Source of the DNA: CAWJAP01 sp963834365
GTDB lineage: Bacteria; Acidobacteriota; Vicinamibacteria; Vicinamibacterales; Vicinamibacteraceae
DNA length: 64,000 nucleotides
Direction: 5' to 3'
NCBI GenBank assembly: GCA_963834365.1
Contig: CAWIBS010000035.1
Coordinates: 248,001-312,000 of the forward strand
The translations under genes and the position numbers were made by a program. Shown here piece after piece: positions 28,179 through 36,979 of the stretch; position 1 is the stretch's first letter; every line of letters begins with the position of its first letter. The notes beneath the pieces were generated by a model. The model searched no databases, was not told the origin of the DNA, and saw nothing but the letters and a program-made list of their open reading frames with translations.

Positions 28179-29991
28179 GGCGCGCGAGGCCACTGCAGCG
28201 GCGCTCGATGCCCTGCCGCCGGCGCTGTCTTCGATGTGGCGCCTCTGCCGGCTCGGCTATCGTCACGAGCCGCGCCTGATGCTCGCGGCCTTCGTCCTGT
28301 CGCAGATTTCGGTGCTGCCCGACGCGCTCCTGGCGCTCTGGGTGACGCTCCTCGGCAAAGGCCTGCTCGACGGGAACACCGGACTCGTGCGGATGGCGGC
28401 CGTCGGGCTCGGCGTGTCGGCGGCGGCCACCTGGATCCTGCAGACCGTCAGCACGCGCGTCCAGCGGCGGTTCCGGGACAAGGTGACCATCGCGCTCGAA
28501 TCGCACGTCGCACGCCTGCAGGCCTCGGTCGCGACGATTGCGCACCACGAGCGGCCCGACTATCTGGATCGCCTCGCCATGTTGCGCGATCAGATCTTCG
28601 TGCTGGATCACATGTACATGTCGGTGTTCGCGACCTGCGGCTGGTTGATCCGCCTCGGCGTCACACTCGCGTTGCTCGTGTCGATCCACCCGGCGCTCGC
28701 GCTGCTGGCCGTGTTCGCGGTGCCGGCGGTCGTCATCTCGACCTGGCGGCCAGCGGTCGAGCGCGCGGCCTTCGAGCGCAGCGCCCAGGCCAATCGACTC
28801 GCCCGTCACCTGTTCACGCTGGCGACGACGGCTCCGCCTGCGAAGGAGGTGCGGGTCACGGGGATTGGCGCCCGGCTGGTCACCGCGCGGCGCGAGGCGT
28901 GGGAGCGCGGATATGCTGGCGTCTCGGCCGTCCGCTCGCGATCGGCGGTCTGGCACGTGCTGGGCTGGGCGGTGTTCGGCCTCGGCTATGTCGGGTCGGT
29001 GGTCTTCGTCTCGGCGGGGCTCGGCGCGCCTCCTGCCGCGGTGCTCCTCGTCGTCGCGGCGGGGGCCCGCCTCTCGGCCTACGTCGGCGCGACGGTGGCC
29101 GAGCTCGGATTCCTGCGCGGGTTCTGGATGGACGGGTCGCGGCGGCTGGCGTGGCTCGAGGACTACGTGGCGGCCGCCGAGACGCCGGCCAATCTCCCCG
29201 CTCCCTCGGCACTGCAACGCGGGATTCGGCTGGAGCGCGTGTCGTTCGCCTATCCCGGCACCACGCGCGCCGTCCTCGACGATGTCTCGCTCACCCTGCC
29301 AGCCGGCGCCGTCGTCGCCATCGTCGGCGAGAACGGCGCCGGCAAGACGACGCTGGTCAAGCTGCTCGCGCGGATGTACGAGCCGACCTCTGGCGCCATC
29401 TTCCTCGACGACCAGCCGCTCGCGAGCATTCGCGCACGGGCATGGCGCGAACGGCTGGCGGGCGCGTTCCAGGACTTCTTCCGCTTCGAGTTCCGCGCGC
29501 GCCACACAGTGGGCGTCGGCGATGTTCCACGTCTCGACGATGGGCCGGCGGTCGTGACGGCCGTCGAACGCGCGGGCGCGTCCGACGATGTCGCGCGGCT
29601 GAAAGAGGGACTCGAGACGCAGCTCGGACCGACCTGGCCGGGCGGTGTGGACGTCTCGTTCGGGCAGTGGCAGAAGCTGGCCCTGGCGCGCGGCTTCATG
29701 CGCGACCGTCCGCTGCTGCTCGTGCTCGACGAGCCCACGGCCGCCCTCGACGCCGAGACCGAGCACGCGCTGTTCGAGCGGTATGCGTCGGCGGCGCGCG
29801 GCGGCGGCGCCGACAGCTCGGGACGCATCATCGTGCTCGTTTCCCACCGGTTCTCGACGGTGCGGATGGCCGACGTGATCGTGGTCCTCGACGGCGCCCG
29901 CCTGGTCGAGATGGGCACGCACGAGGCCCTGATGGCGCGCAGCGGCCAGTACGCCGAGCTCTATCGCATCCAGGCCGCGGCCTATCGGTGA
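28162..29991 (+). CDS. ABC exporter subunit 2 (TMD-NBD)
   Basis: 609 residues, intact. The ATG at 28162 overlaps the end of subunit 1 and indicates coupled translation. Six TM segments (MLAAFVLSQISVLPDALLAL, TLALLVSIHPALALLAVFAV, HVLGWAVFGLGYVGSVVFVS). NBD: Walker A VGENGAGKTT, Q-loop AFQDFFRFEFRARHTVGVGD, Walker B LLLVLDEPTAALDAE, switch His VSHRFSTV. The signature is VSFGQWQKLALARG instead of SGGQ, so one of the two composite ATP sites of the heterodimer is probably degenerate, as in many heterodimeric exporters. The substrate is unknown; lipid, drug or peptide are all possible. Confidence 0.9.
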   Translation: MTSSREAREATAAALDALPPALSSMWRLCRLGYRHEPRLMLAAFVLSQISVLPDALLALWVTLLGKGLLDGNTGLVRMAAVGLGVSAAATWILQTVSTRVQRRFRDKVTIALESHVARLQASVATIAHHERPDYLDRLAMLRDQIFVLDHMYMSVFATCGWLIRLGVTLALLVSIHPALALLAVFAVPAVVISTWRPAVERAAFERSAQANRLARHLFTLATTAPPAKEVRVTGIGARLVTARREAWERGYAGVSAVRSRSAVWHVLGWAVFGLGYVGSVVFVSAGLGAPPAAVLLVVAAGARLSAYVGATVAELGFLRGFWMDGSRRLAWLEDYVAAAETPANLPAPSALQRGIRLERVSFAYPGTTRAVLDDVSLTLPAGAVVAIVGENGAGKTTLVKLLARMYEPTSGAIFLDDQPLASIRARAWRERLAGAFQDFFRFEFRARHTVGVGDVPRLDDGPAVVTAVERAGASDDVARLKEGLETQLGPTWPGGVDVSFGQWQKLALARGFMRDRPLLLVLDEPTAALDAETEHALFERYASAARGGGADSSGRIIVLVSHRFSTVRMADVIVVLDGARLVEMGTHEALMARSGQYAELYRIQAAAYR

Positions 29992-30000
29992 CGGAGAAGG

Positions 30001-30034
30001 CTACGGGCTACTGGCTACGGGCTACGGGCTACGC
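30001..30034. repeat. Short GGGCTAC heptamer array
   Basis: CTACGGGCTACTGGCTACGG and further GGCTACG units directly after the exporter stop codon and 17 bp before the next start codon. Confidence 0.75.
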
Positions 30035-30051
30035 GAAGGAACGGAGGTTCC

Positions 30052-31206
30052 ATGACGCATCGACCTGACGACACGCACCTGTCCCGACGCCGGTTCCTGC
30101 AGACCACGAGTGCGGCGCTGGCGGCCACGCCGTTGACGTCCACAACGGCCACGACCGCGGCGGTGCAGGTTCCGGAGATCAAACTGCCGGAGATTCCCGG
30201 ACGAAAGGTCGGATGGGCGCTGGTGGGCCTCGGCAGCCTGGCCATCAACCAGGTCATGCCGGCCTTCGCGAAATGTCAGCACAGCCGGCTGGTGGGCTTC
30301 GTGAGCGGACGCCCCGAGAAAGCAAAGCACCTCGCCCAGGTGTACGGCGTCGATCCGAAGCACATCTACGGCTACGACAACTACGACAGCCTCGCGGGCA
30401 ACCCGGCCATCGACGTCATCTACGTCATCCTCCCGAACAGCATGCACGCCGAGTACACAATCCGCGCGCTGAAGGCGGGCAAGCACGTTCTGTGCGAGAA
30501 GCCGATGGCCAACACGCCGCAGGACTGCGAGCAGATGGTCGCCGCGGCGAAGGCCGCCAGCCGAAAGCTGATGATCGGCTACCGCGTGCGCTACGAGCCG
30601 TTCAACCAGGCGCTGATCAAGATGGCCCGCGACGAGGCCGAGATGGGGCCGACGCGGGTCGTCCTGGCCGATGCCGGCTTCAACATCGGCGACCCGAAGC
30701 AGTGGCGGCTGCGCAAGGCGATGGCCGGCGGCGGCTCACTGATGGACATCGGCATCTACGCGCTCAACGCGGCGCGCTATCTCACCGGTGAGGAGCCGGC
30801 CGAGATCAACGCCATGATGCACTCGACGCCCGGTGACGTCCGGTTCACCGAGGTCGAGGAGAACGTCACGTTCCAGCTGCGGTTTCCGAGCGGGATTCTC
30901 GCCAACTGCACGTCGAGCTACGGCGTGGGTCTGGGGCGGTTCCGCGTCTTCAAGCCCCGCGGGTCGTTCGAGCTCGACCCGGCCTCGAGCTACACCGGGC
31001 TGCGGATGCGCGTCTTCCGCAGCGGCGCGATCGAGGAGCGTTCGCTCCCGCAGCGCGATCATTTCGCCGCCGAGATGGACCACTTCTCGCAGTGCGTGAT
31101 CAACAACACCGAGCCGTTGACGCCGGGCGAGGAGGGACTCAAGGACCTCAGGGCAATGATGGCCATCTACGAGGCCGCGCGCACCGGCCGGACGATCAAG
31201 CTCTGA
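30052..31206 (+). CDS. Tat-exported Gfo/Idh/MocA oxidoreductase, glucose-fructose oxidoreductase-like
   Basis: 384 residues, intact. The N-terminus is a twin-arginine signal (LSRRRFLQTTSAALAATP), so it acts outside the cytoplasm with a tightly held NAD(P). Rossmann loop VGWALVGLGSLAINQVMPAF; the Gfo/Idh signature is KHVLCEKPMANTPQDC. The substrate domain has GYRVRYEPFNQALIKMARD, WRLRKAMAGGGSLMDIGIYA and a C-terminal AIYEAARTGRTIKL. The layout matches Zymomonas glucose-fructose oxidoreductase and relatives, which oxidise one sugar and reduce another; the actual sugar is not known. A purine-rich AAGGAACGGAGG sits ahead of the ATG, right after a heptamer array. Confidence 0.9.
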   Translation: MTHRPDDTHLSRRRFLQTTSAALAATPLTSTTATTAAVQVPEIKLPEIPGRKVGWALVGLGSLAINQVMPAFAKCQHSRLVGFVSGRPEKAKHLAQVYGVDPKHIYGYDNYDSLAGNPAIDVIYVILPNSMHAEYTIRALKAGKHVLCEKPMANTPQDCEQMVAAAKAASRKLMIGYRVRYEPFNQALIKMARDEAEMGPTRVVLADAGFNIGDPKQWRLRKAMAGGGSLMDIGIYALNAARYLTGEEPAEINAMMHSTPGDVRFTEVEENVTFQLRFPSGILANCTSSYGVGLGRFRVFKPRGSFELDPASSYTGLRMRVFRSGAIEERSLPQRDHFAAEMDHFSQCVINNTEPLTPGEEGLKDLRAMMAIYEAARTGRTIKL

Positions 31207-31246
31207 CGGCGCGGTCGCGGCCGGTCCGGAGCGGGCCTCGCCGCCA

Positions 31247-31371
31247 GGTCCGGCTGAAGCCGGAGCTCACTTGTGTTGGTGATGTGGCGCAGGCCTTTAG
31301 GCCTGCCCGGTGCCCGCGTTGGCCGGGCTGCAGCCCGGCGCCACCTGCCGGGCCCGTCGTCAACACAATGA
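31247..31371. repeat. REP-like palindrome plus copy 1 of the TCACTTGTGTTG element
   Basis: 31247-31264 is GTCCGGCTGAAGCCGGA-like, continuing into AGCTCAC. From 31267 an element begins TCACTTGTGTTG and ends CAACACAATGA (31361-31371). Inside are the hairpins GCAGGCCTTTAGGCCTGC and GCCGGGCTGCAGCCCGGC. The inverted ends, internal hairpins and a second copy at 32946-33033 suggest a miniature inverted-repeat element. It ends 7 bp from the stop codon of the cytochrome gene. Confidence 0.75.
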
Positions 31372-31378
31372 CTCCGGG

Positions 31379-32719
31379 CTAGAGCGACTTCAAGGACTGG
31401 ACGAGATCGTTCTTCTGCGGCTCGGTCAGTCCAAGTTTGAACAGGCCGTCATAGTGGTTCACCACCGCGCGCAGAGTGGCGAAGCGGCCGTCGTGATAGT
31501 AGCCGCCGCGTTCGTGGGTCCACAGGCCGGCCAGCGGCGCCGTCCGGTAGCGCTCGTCCGGCGATCGCATCGCCTGGAAGTCGTCGATCCCGATTTCCTG
31601 CGGCGTGTGCATGTTCCACCCGGGCTCGGTGAACATCGGCGGCACGTGGCACCGGGCGCAGGCGGCGGTCCCCGTAAAGAGCGCCTTGCCGCGCGCGGCG
31701 GCGCGCGAATCAAACGAGCCGTGTGGCGGCCGGGGGGCGTCGAGCGCGAGCTGGTAGACGTGCAGCGCCGGCAGCTTGTCCGACACGAGATCCTCGGCGG
31801 GCCGGAGATCGCCGAACCCTTCCCGCGCGGCAATCGGGAACTTGACGCTGTCGTTCAGCCGCGGGTCCCAGAAGCGGCCGCGCCCCTTCATCTCCAGATT
31901 TGCGACGAACGCATTCCAGTGCGTCACCGATCCCCAGCCGGTCCACGTGTGCAGGTTCACGCCCGCGAGACCGAAGGCTGGCGGAATCAACGTGGCCGAG
32001 GGGCCGCCGTCTGGCCGGCTCGTCTTTCCGTCCATCAACAGCGCCGCATCGAACTTGCCAGGGCCCCAGCCGGTCACGACCGTGCGCACGGTCGCTTGAT
32101 CGGTGCCGAGCAGGGCGGCCACCGACGACAGGTCGGGTGCGAGCGCGATGATGGCGCCGACGTCGAGGTCGCGGTTCGCCCACCCGTCCAAGCGATGACC
32201 GATGCCGGTCGCGAGGGCATTGTCCACGACCGAGTGGCACAGGGCGCAGGTGATCCCGACTGACGAGAGCGTACCGGCCTGATCGAACCGTCCCTTGATG
32301 CCGACGACCGCGTCCAGCTTCAGCAACGCCACGGTGGTCGCGGGCGCGTCGAGGTCCACTTCGCCGCGCCGCAGCTTGCGCGCGAGATCGGCGGGAATCG
32401 CGTTGACGTCCACCTTCAGGCCGATGCTCAGGGCCGCCTTCGGGCTGACGCCCGGACCGACGCCGCCGAGCGCCGCCCCGGCGATGGCGCGGTGCAGGCC
32501 GAGCGTGTCGCCCCAGAAGGCCTCGTCGCCAAACGTCTCGTGACGGAAGATCTGCCGGCCGCGTCTGATGTCCGACAGGGCGTGGACCTCGGTCTTCAGA
32601 TCCAGCGTCCGCTGCGAGACGATCTCCCAGTCGCTCGCGGCCGCGACGATGCCGACGATCGCCGTCGTCAGCGGTATCGCCCACCAGAGCGCACGTCGCA
32701 GATTGGAGTTCGCAGACAT
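31379..32719 (-). CDS. Di-haem cytochrome c peroxidase-like protein
   Basis: 446 residues from the ATG at 32719, preceded by GAGAGGGGAC. One N-terminal membrane anchor or uncleaved signal (ALWWAIPLTTAIVGIVAAAS). Two haem c attachment motifs: CALCH at 158-162 and CARCH at 354-358. The C-terminal half resembles the MauG/CcpA electron-transfer and peroxidatic domains (YRTAPLAGLWTHERGGYYHD, YHDGRFATLRAVVNHYDGLF). Most bacterial cytochrome c peroxidases are about 330 residues, so this is a longer variant. H2O2 reduction is the family activity but is not proven here. The gene is bracketed by two copies of the same ~90-105 bp inverted-end element. Confidence 0.85.
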   Translation of the reverse strand: MSANSNLRRALWWAIPLTTAIVGIVAAASDWEIVSQRTLDLKTEVHALSDIRRGRQIFRHETFGDEAFWGDTLGLHRAIAGAALGGVGPGVSPKAALSIGLKVDVNAIPADLARKLRRGEVDLDAPATTVALLKLDAVVGIKGRFDQAGTLSSVGITCALCHSVVDNALATGIGHRLDGWANRDLDVGAIIALAPDLSSVAALLGTDQATVRTVVTGWGPGKFDAALLMDGKTSRPDGGPSATLIPPAFGLAGVNLHTWTGWGSVTHWNAFVANLEMKGRGRFWDPRLNDSVKFPIAAREGFGDLRPAEDLVSDKLPALHVYQLALDAPRPPHGSFDSRAAARGKALFTGTAACARCHVPPMFTEPGWNMHTPQEIGIDDFQAMRSPDERYRTAPLAGLWTHERGGYYHDGRFATLRAVVNHYDGLFKLGLTEPQKNDLVQSLKSL

Positions 32720-32827
32720 GGCTGTCCCCTCTCGCGGCTCTTCCGCAGCGTCGGCCACTCGCCGAACACAGGTCTCGCCCGCTGCGGTCCTCTCGATTGG
32801 AGGCACAGCGGGGGATTTGGTGACAGG

Positions 32828-32893
32828 GTTCGGCGACTAGGGGATCGGCGACTCGGCGACTCGGCGGACTGGGGCTGGGACTCGGGCGACTGG
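32828..32893. repeat. Octamer array, CGGCGACT units
   Basis: CGGCGACTAGGGGATCGGCG then CGGCGACT, CGGCGGACT, GGGCGACT units upstream of the cytochrome gene. This is the reverse-sense version of the AGTCGCCC arrays at 52 and 54 kb. Confidence 0.7.
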
Positions 32894-32945
32894 GGGACAG
32901 CGGCCGGGCGAAGCCGAGCCGTGAGTCCACTGAGCCCGAAGCTGC

Positions 32946-33033
32946 TCACTTGTGTTGGTGATGTGGCGCAGGCCTTCAGGCCTGCCCGGGCCCGCGTTGG
33001 CCACCTTGGCGGGCCCGTTGTCAACACAAGTGA
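32946..33033. mobile_element. Copy 2 of the TCACTTGTGTTG inverted-end element (MITE-like)
   Basis: 88 bp with perfect 12-bp inverted ends: TCACTTGTGTTG at 32946-32957 and CAACACAAGTGA at 33022-33033. Internal hairpin GCAGGCCTTCAGGCCTGC. It has the same order of internal segments as copy 1 (GGTGATGTGGCGCAGGCCTT), so the two are direct copies on either side of the cytochrome gene. No coding capacity; transposition cannot be shown. Confidence 0.65.
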
Positions 33034-33072
33034 ACTCCGGGGCTAGAATCCGTGTGTCGAAGGGAGACCCTG

Positions 33073-33712
33073 ATGACTCGACTCTGGCTTTGTTGTCTCT
33101 TCCTCGTCCCGCTGGTTGCGCGCGCGCAGACCCAGGCGCCCGGCGGCGCCGTGGCCCTCTTCGATGGCCGGACGTTTCAGGGCTGGGAGGGCGATACGGT
33201 GAAGACGTGGCGGATCGAGGACGGCGCGCTCGTCGGCGGCTCGCTGACCGAAGAGGTGCCGCGCAACGATTTCCTGGTGACGACGCGGCAGTATGTCGAA
33301 TTTCGTCCTGAGCCTGAAGTTCAAGCTGGCCGGCACCGAAGGGTTCGTGAACGCCGGCGTGCAGATCCGCAGCCAGCGCGCGAAGGATCCCGCGTACGAG
33401 ATGGTCGGGTATCAGGCCGATCTCGGCGACAAATACTGGGGCAGCCTCTACGACGAGTCGCGGCGGAAAAAGGTGCTCGCCGAAGGCGACGTGGCCGTGG
33501 TCGCCAACACACTGAAGCGTGGCGACTGGAACGACTACGAAGTTCGATGCGAAGGCCGGCGCATCCGGATCGCGCTGAACGGCCGGCAGACGGTGGACTA
33601 TACGGAGCCCGACGAAGCCATTCCGCAGTCGGGGTTCATCGGGCTCCAGATCCACGGTGGCGGCAAGGCCCAGGTCTCCTACAAGGACCTCACGATCGAA
33701 GTCCTGCCCTGA
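33073..33712 (+). CDS. DUF1080 (3-keto-disaccharide hydrolase-type) secreted protein, one frameshift
   Basis: Signal peptide about 1-19 (LWLCCLFLVPLVARAQ). The DUF1080 jelly-roll begins VALFDGRTFQGWEGDTVKTW and continues RIEDGALVGGSLTEEVPRND. After an indel near 33295 it resumes with NFVLSLKFKLAGTEGFVNAG, VQIRSQRAKDPAYEMVGYQA, GDWNDYEVRCEGRRIRIALN and a final FIGLQIHGGGKAQVSYKDLT. Some DUF1080 proteins hydrolyse 3-keto-glycosides produced by Gfo/Idh-family glycoside 3-dehydrogenases. That is attractive here because a Tat-exported Gfo/Idh enzyme lies 2 kb upstream, but the pairing is an inference. Confidence 0.82.
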
Positions 33713-33718
33713 CCACGG

Positions 33719-33874
33719 GGTCCGGCTGAAGCCGGACACTACGTTCAAAACCTCAACGTTCAAACCTCGTATCGTTCGCGTCCAAACCGCCACGTCCGAA
33801 CCCAGTCGTCCGAGACGTGGCGTCGAATCCTGGCTTCGAATCCTCAACCCGTAGTGTCCGGCTTCAGCCGGACC
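33719..33874. repeat. Inverted pair of REP-like palindromes (BIME-like)
   Basis: The palindrome GTCCGGCTGAAGCCGGAC plus ACTAC at 33719-33742 and its inverted partner at 33851-33874 enclose about 108 bp. The enclosed part has repeats of GTTCAAAACCT/GTTCAAACCT and GTCCAAACC/GTCCGAACC. The first copy begins 7 bp after the DUF1080 stop codon. It fills the gap before the kinase gene. Confidence 0.82.
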
Positions 33875-33948
33875 CCCGACCCGGGCCGCCTTCCTGACCG
33901 CCACAGGGGCAAACTGTACCGATTCGGGGCCGGCCAGCGTTACTCGGA

Positions 33949-36669
33949 ATGGACTACTCTCTCCGGCGGCAGGCCAGCCCGGCCGCCCCGCCGCCCGCAG
34001 GAACGCAGGATATGGCTGACCGTTCGGCACTCAGGGATGTCGTGGAGTCCGTCGCCGACGGACACGAAAGCGCGGACTGGGACGCGCTCGAGGCCCGCGC
34101 CGACGACGACCGCGATCGGTCGCTGTTTCGCCAGCTGCGCATCCTCGCCAAGATCTCGTCGGTTCATCGTTCGGCGGACGATCTGGAGCCGGTCGAATCA
34201 GGACCGAACCCACCCGAGGCGCACACGCTCGAGATCGGCCAGGCACCGGTGGGCGACGGGAAGCCCCCGGCGGCCAAAGAGCGAAGGCCGGCGGCGGCCG
34301 CGGCGCCGCGCCATCTGCCCGCTGTCGGCGGTCCGGTCCGCCAATGGGGCGCGCTCACCCTGCTCGAGAAGGTGGGCGAAGGCAGCTTCGGTGAAGTCTA
34401 CCGGGCCTTCGACACGGGCCTTCATCGCGAGGTCGCGCTCAAGCTCCTGCACGAGGGTCAGTCGCCGGCGCGCCAGTCCGCGCGCGTCCTCAAGGAAGCG
34501 CGGCTCCTCGCCCGTCTCCGTCATCCCAACGTCGTCATCGTCCATGGCGCCGAGCAGCACGACAACCGGGTCGGCCTCTGGATGGAGTTCATCCACGGCA
34601 GCACGCTCGAAAAGCTGCTGAAGGTGCATGGGCCGTTCGCAGCCGGCGAAGCCGCACGGATCGGGCAGGAGCTCTGCCATGCGCTCGCCGCGGTCCACGC
34701 CGCCGGCCTCGTCCATCGGGACATCAAGGCGCAGAACGTCATCCGCGAGACCGGCGGCCGTGTCGTCTTGATGGACTTCGGCGCCGGGGAATGGCGGGAT
34801 CGTGCCGCGCGCGGACCGAGCCGCCTGACCGGCACGCCGCTCTATCTCGCCCCCGAGGTGCTCGACGGCGGGCGTGCCACGGCCCGCAGCGACATCTACA
34901 GTCTGGGCGTTCTCCTCTACCACCTCGTCACCAACGCCTTCCCGGTCACCGGCGCGTCGCTCGACGACCTGCGCCACGCGCAGCGCGAAGGCAAGCGCAC
35001 GCCGCTCGACGATGCGCGGCACGATCTGCCCGATGACTTCGTCCGCACCATCGAGCGGGCGATCGATCCCGATCCGTCCAGGCGGTTCTCGAGCGCCGGC
35101 GCGATGCTGTCGGCACTGCGGCCCGACTATCGGGGACGCAGCGCGGGCTGGACCGACAGGATTCAGGGCTGGGTGCGAACGCTCCGGACGAACCGTCGGG
35201 CTCAGGCCATCGCGGCGTCGATGCTGGTCGTGTCGATCCTCGGCGGCGTGATGCTGTTCCGATCCCTGCCGCGCGCCACCGCCCCGATTCCCGTCAGGTC
35301 GATCGCGGTCCTCCTCGACGGCGCCCCCGCCAGGGAGTCGGCAGTGGTCGCGGCCGGCTTCGCCGAGGGACTGACGGCCGCACTGGCCAAGATCGAGACC
35401 CTGAACGTGGCGCAATGGTCCACGACGGCCTCGTTTTCCGGTCAGGGGCCCGAGGCCGCCAGCGCCGCGCTCGGGGTAGACGCCATCGTGGCGCTGCAGG
35501 TCATTGTCAAACCGCCGCCGGCGGGCAGTCAGGCGATCGACGTGCGTGCCCGCATCCTGCGGCGGAACTCGCGCGCCGCCGCCGTCGAGACGATCTCCGG
35601 CTCCCTCTCGCAGGTGGCGCCGCTCCAGGCCTCGCTCGCCCTCGCCATCGCCAGGCAATCGAACGTCACCGTGTCGTCGCGCGACCTGAACCGGCTGCAG
35701 CGGGGCGCGCGCCCGATCAACCCGGACGCCTACATCGAATACGTGCAGGGCATCCAGCGGTCGCTCCGCAGGGACGAATCCGGGTTGCGCACGGCGGTCG
35801 GTCACTACGAGCGCGCGATTCGTCTCGATCCCCAGATGGCCGCCGCGCACGCGGCGCGATCGGAAGCCTACAGCCTGCTGCGCGGCAACTTTGGCGCCTT
35901 CCCGGCGCAGCTGGCCGCCGACGCCGCGGTCGGCGCGGCGATGAACGCGCTGGAGCTCGACGACACGCTCGTCGATGGCTGGGTCTCGCTGGGATTCGCC
36001 CGCTTCTACCTCCACTGGGACTGGCCCGGCGCGGAGCAGGCGTTCCGCAAGGCGATTGAGCTCAACCCGGCGCATGCGACCGCGCGCCACTATTACGGCA
36101 ACTTCCTCAACGCCATGGGCCGCCAGGACGAGGGGTTGCAGCAGCGGCAGCTGGCGCGCGATCGCGACCCGAACTCGCTCGTGTTCATGCGCGGGGTCGC
36201 GTGGAACTACTTCTACATGCGGCGATACGCCGAGGCGGCGCGCGAGCTCGAAGCGATTGCCGCCGTCGATCGCGACAATGCGTCGGTGAACTCGCTGCTC
36301 GCCCGCGCCTACTACGCCCTCGGCCGCCACGACGAGGGCATCGCGCTGCTGCAGCGCGTCATCGCGACGCAGGGTCCGACGAGCTACATCGAGAAGCTGG
36401 CGTTCGGGTTCGCGGCGGCCGGCCGCGAGGCGGAGGCGCGCGCCCTCCTGCGCCGCATGACGGAGATGTCGCGTACCACCTACATCAAGCCGTATGATGT
36501 CGCGCTGGTCCACGCGCAGCTCGGCGAGCGCGACGCGGCGCTGTCGCTGCTCGAGGAAGCGTACGACCGGCGCGATTCGACGATCGTGAGCCTGAAGGTC
36601 GATCCGCGTCTCGACCCGGTCAGAGGCGATCCCCGGTTCGAGCGCCTCCAGGCGCGGATGGGATACTGA
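33949..36669 (+). CDS. Ser/Thr protein kinase with TM segment and TPR sensor domain
   Basis: 906 residues, intact. N-terminal linker 1-130, then a complete Hanks-type kinase: glycine loop GEGSFGEV at 143-150, catalytic Lys165 in EVALKLL, HRD at 256-258 (VHRDIKAQN), DFG at 276-278, and LTGTPLYLAPEVLDGG in the activation region. One TM helix at about 420-438 (IAASMLVVSILGGVMLF). The extracytoplasmic or C-terminal half starts with a TolB-like part (RSIAVLLDGAPARESAVVAA) and continues with TPRs (HYERAIRLDPQMAAAHAARS, EQAFRKAIELNPAHATARHY). An alternative ATG at 34012 would remove 21 residues. It sits 27 bp upstream of the small-protein/SagB operon, so it may regulate it; that is only positional. 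Confidence 0.9.
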   Translation: MDYSLRRQASPAAPPPAGTQDMADRSALRDVVESVADGHESADWDALEARADDDRDRSLFRQLRILAKISSVHRSADDLEPVESGPNPPEAHTLEIGQAPVGDGKPPAAKERRPAAAAAPRHLPAVGGPVRQWGALTLLEKVGEGSFGEVYRAFDTGLHREVALKLLHEGQSPARQSARVLKEARLLARLRHPNVVIVHGAEQHDNRVGLWMEFIHGSTLEKLLKVHGPFAAGEAARIGQELCHALAAVHAAGLVHRDIKAQNVIRETGGRVVLMDFGAGEWRDRAARGPSRLTGTPLYLAPEVLDGGRATARSDIYSLGVLLYHLVTNAFPVTGASLDDLRHAQREGKRTPLDDARHDLPDDFVRTIERAIDPDPSRRFSSAGAMLSALRPDYRGRSAGWTDRIQGWVRTLRTNRRAQAIAASMLVVSILGGVMLFRSLPRATAPIPVRSIAVLLDGAPARESAVVAAGFAEGLTAALAKIETLNVAQWSTTASFSGQGPEAASAALGVDAIVALQVIVKPPPAGSQAIDVRARILRRNSRAAAVETISGSLSQVAPLQASLALAIARQSNVTVSSRDLNRLQRGARPINPDAYIEYVQGIQRSLRRDESGLRTAVGHYERAIRLDPQMAAAHAARSEAYSLLRGNFGAFPAQLAADAAVGAAMNALELDDTLVDGWVSLGFARFYLHWDWPGAEQAFRKAIELNPAHATARHYYGNFLNAMGRQDEGLQQRQLARDRDPNSLVFMRGVAWNYFYMRRYAEAARELEAIAAVDRDNASVNSLLARAYYALGRHDEGIALLQRVIATQGPTSYIEKLAFGFAAAGREAEARALLRRMTEMSRTTYIKPYDVALVHAQLGERDAALSLLEEAYDRRDSTIVSLKVDPRLDPVRGDPRFERLQARMGY

Positions 36670-36696
36670 CGCGGAAGCACCCCAGGAGGCAGACGC

Positions 36697-36948
36697 ATGG
36701 CCAAGGCCACGAAGAAGACCGTTGTTCAGCACAAGCGCAAGGCCGTTGTCATCCGCCTGACCAAGGAAGAGGCCGGGGACATCGGCAAGATCCTCAAGGG
36801 GCTCAAGAGCGCACGCACGGCGAGCGCACGCGCGGCCGGCATCTCCGAGTCGCCCCCGGCGACCCGGTTCTTCAAGGCGATGCACAAGTCCGTGTGCGAG
36901 TCGCCACGCGCGTCAGGGGCACTCATCGTGGTCGACATCGAGGAGTGA
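36697..36948 (+). CDS. Small basic protein, first gene of the SagB operon; possible modification substrate
   Basis: 83 residues with a textbook AGGAGG at 36684-36689, 7 bp from the ATG. No recognised family. Residues 1-50 are Lys/Arg-rich and predicted helical (KKTVVQHKRKAVVIRLTKEE, DIGKILKGLKSARTASARAA). The C-terminal third is less charged, with one Cys (KSVCESPRASG), a Ser/Thr/Pro stretch (GISESPPATRF) and an acidic end IVVDIEE. It starts 27 bp after the kinase gene and ends 31 bp before the SagB-type dehydrogenase. Size, strong ribosome site and position would fit a peptide substrate or a carrier-type partner of the downstream enzymes, but no leader/core boundary is visible. It could equally be a small DNA- or RNA-binding protein. 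Confidence 0.6.
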   Translation: MAKATKKTVVQHKRKAVVIRLTKEEAGDIGKILKGLKSARTASARAAGISESPPATRFFKAMHKSVCESPRASGALIVVDIEE

Positions 36949-36979
36949 CGGGGGCGCGGCCTCTCCCCGGACCAGCGCA

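Noticed and set aside
34198..36885. 895-codon minus-strand open frame opposite the kinase gene
   Set aside because: No recognisable motif, while the plus strand has a full kinase with HRD and DFG. Treated as a shadow.
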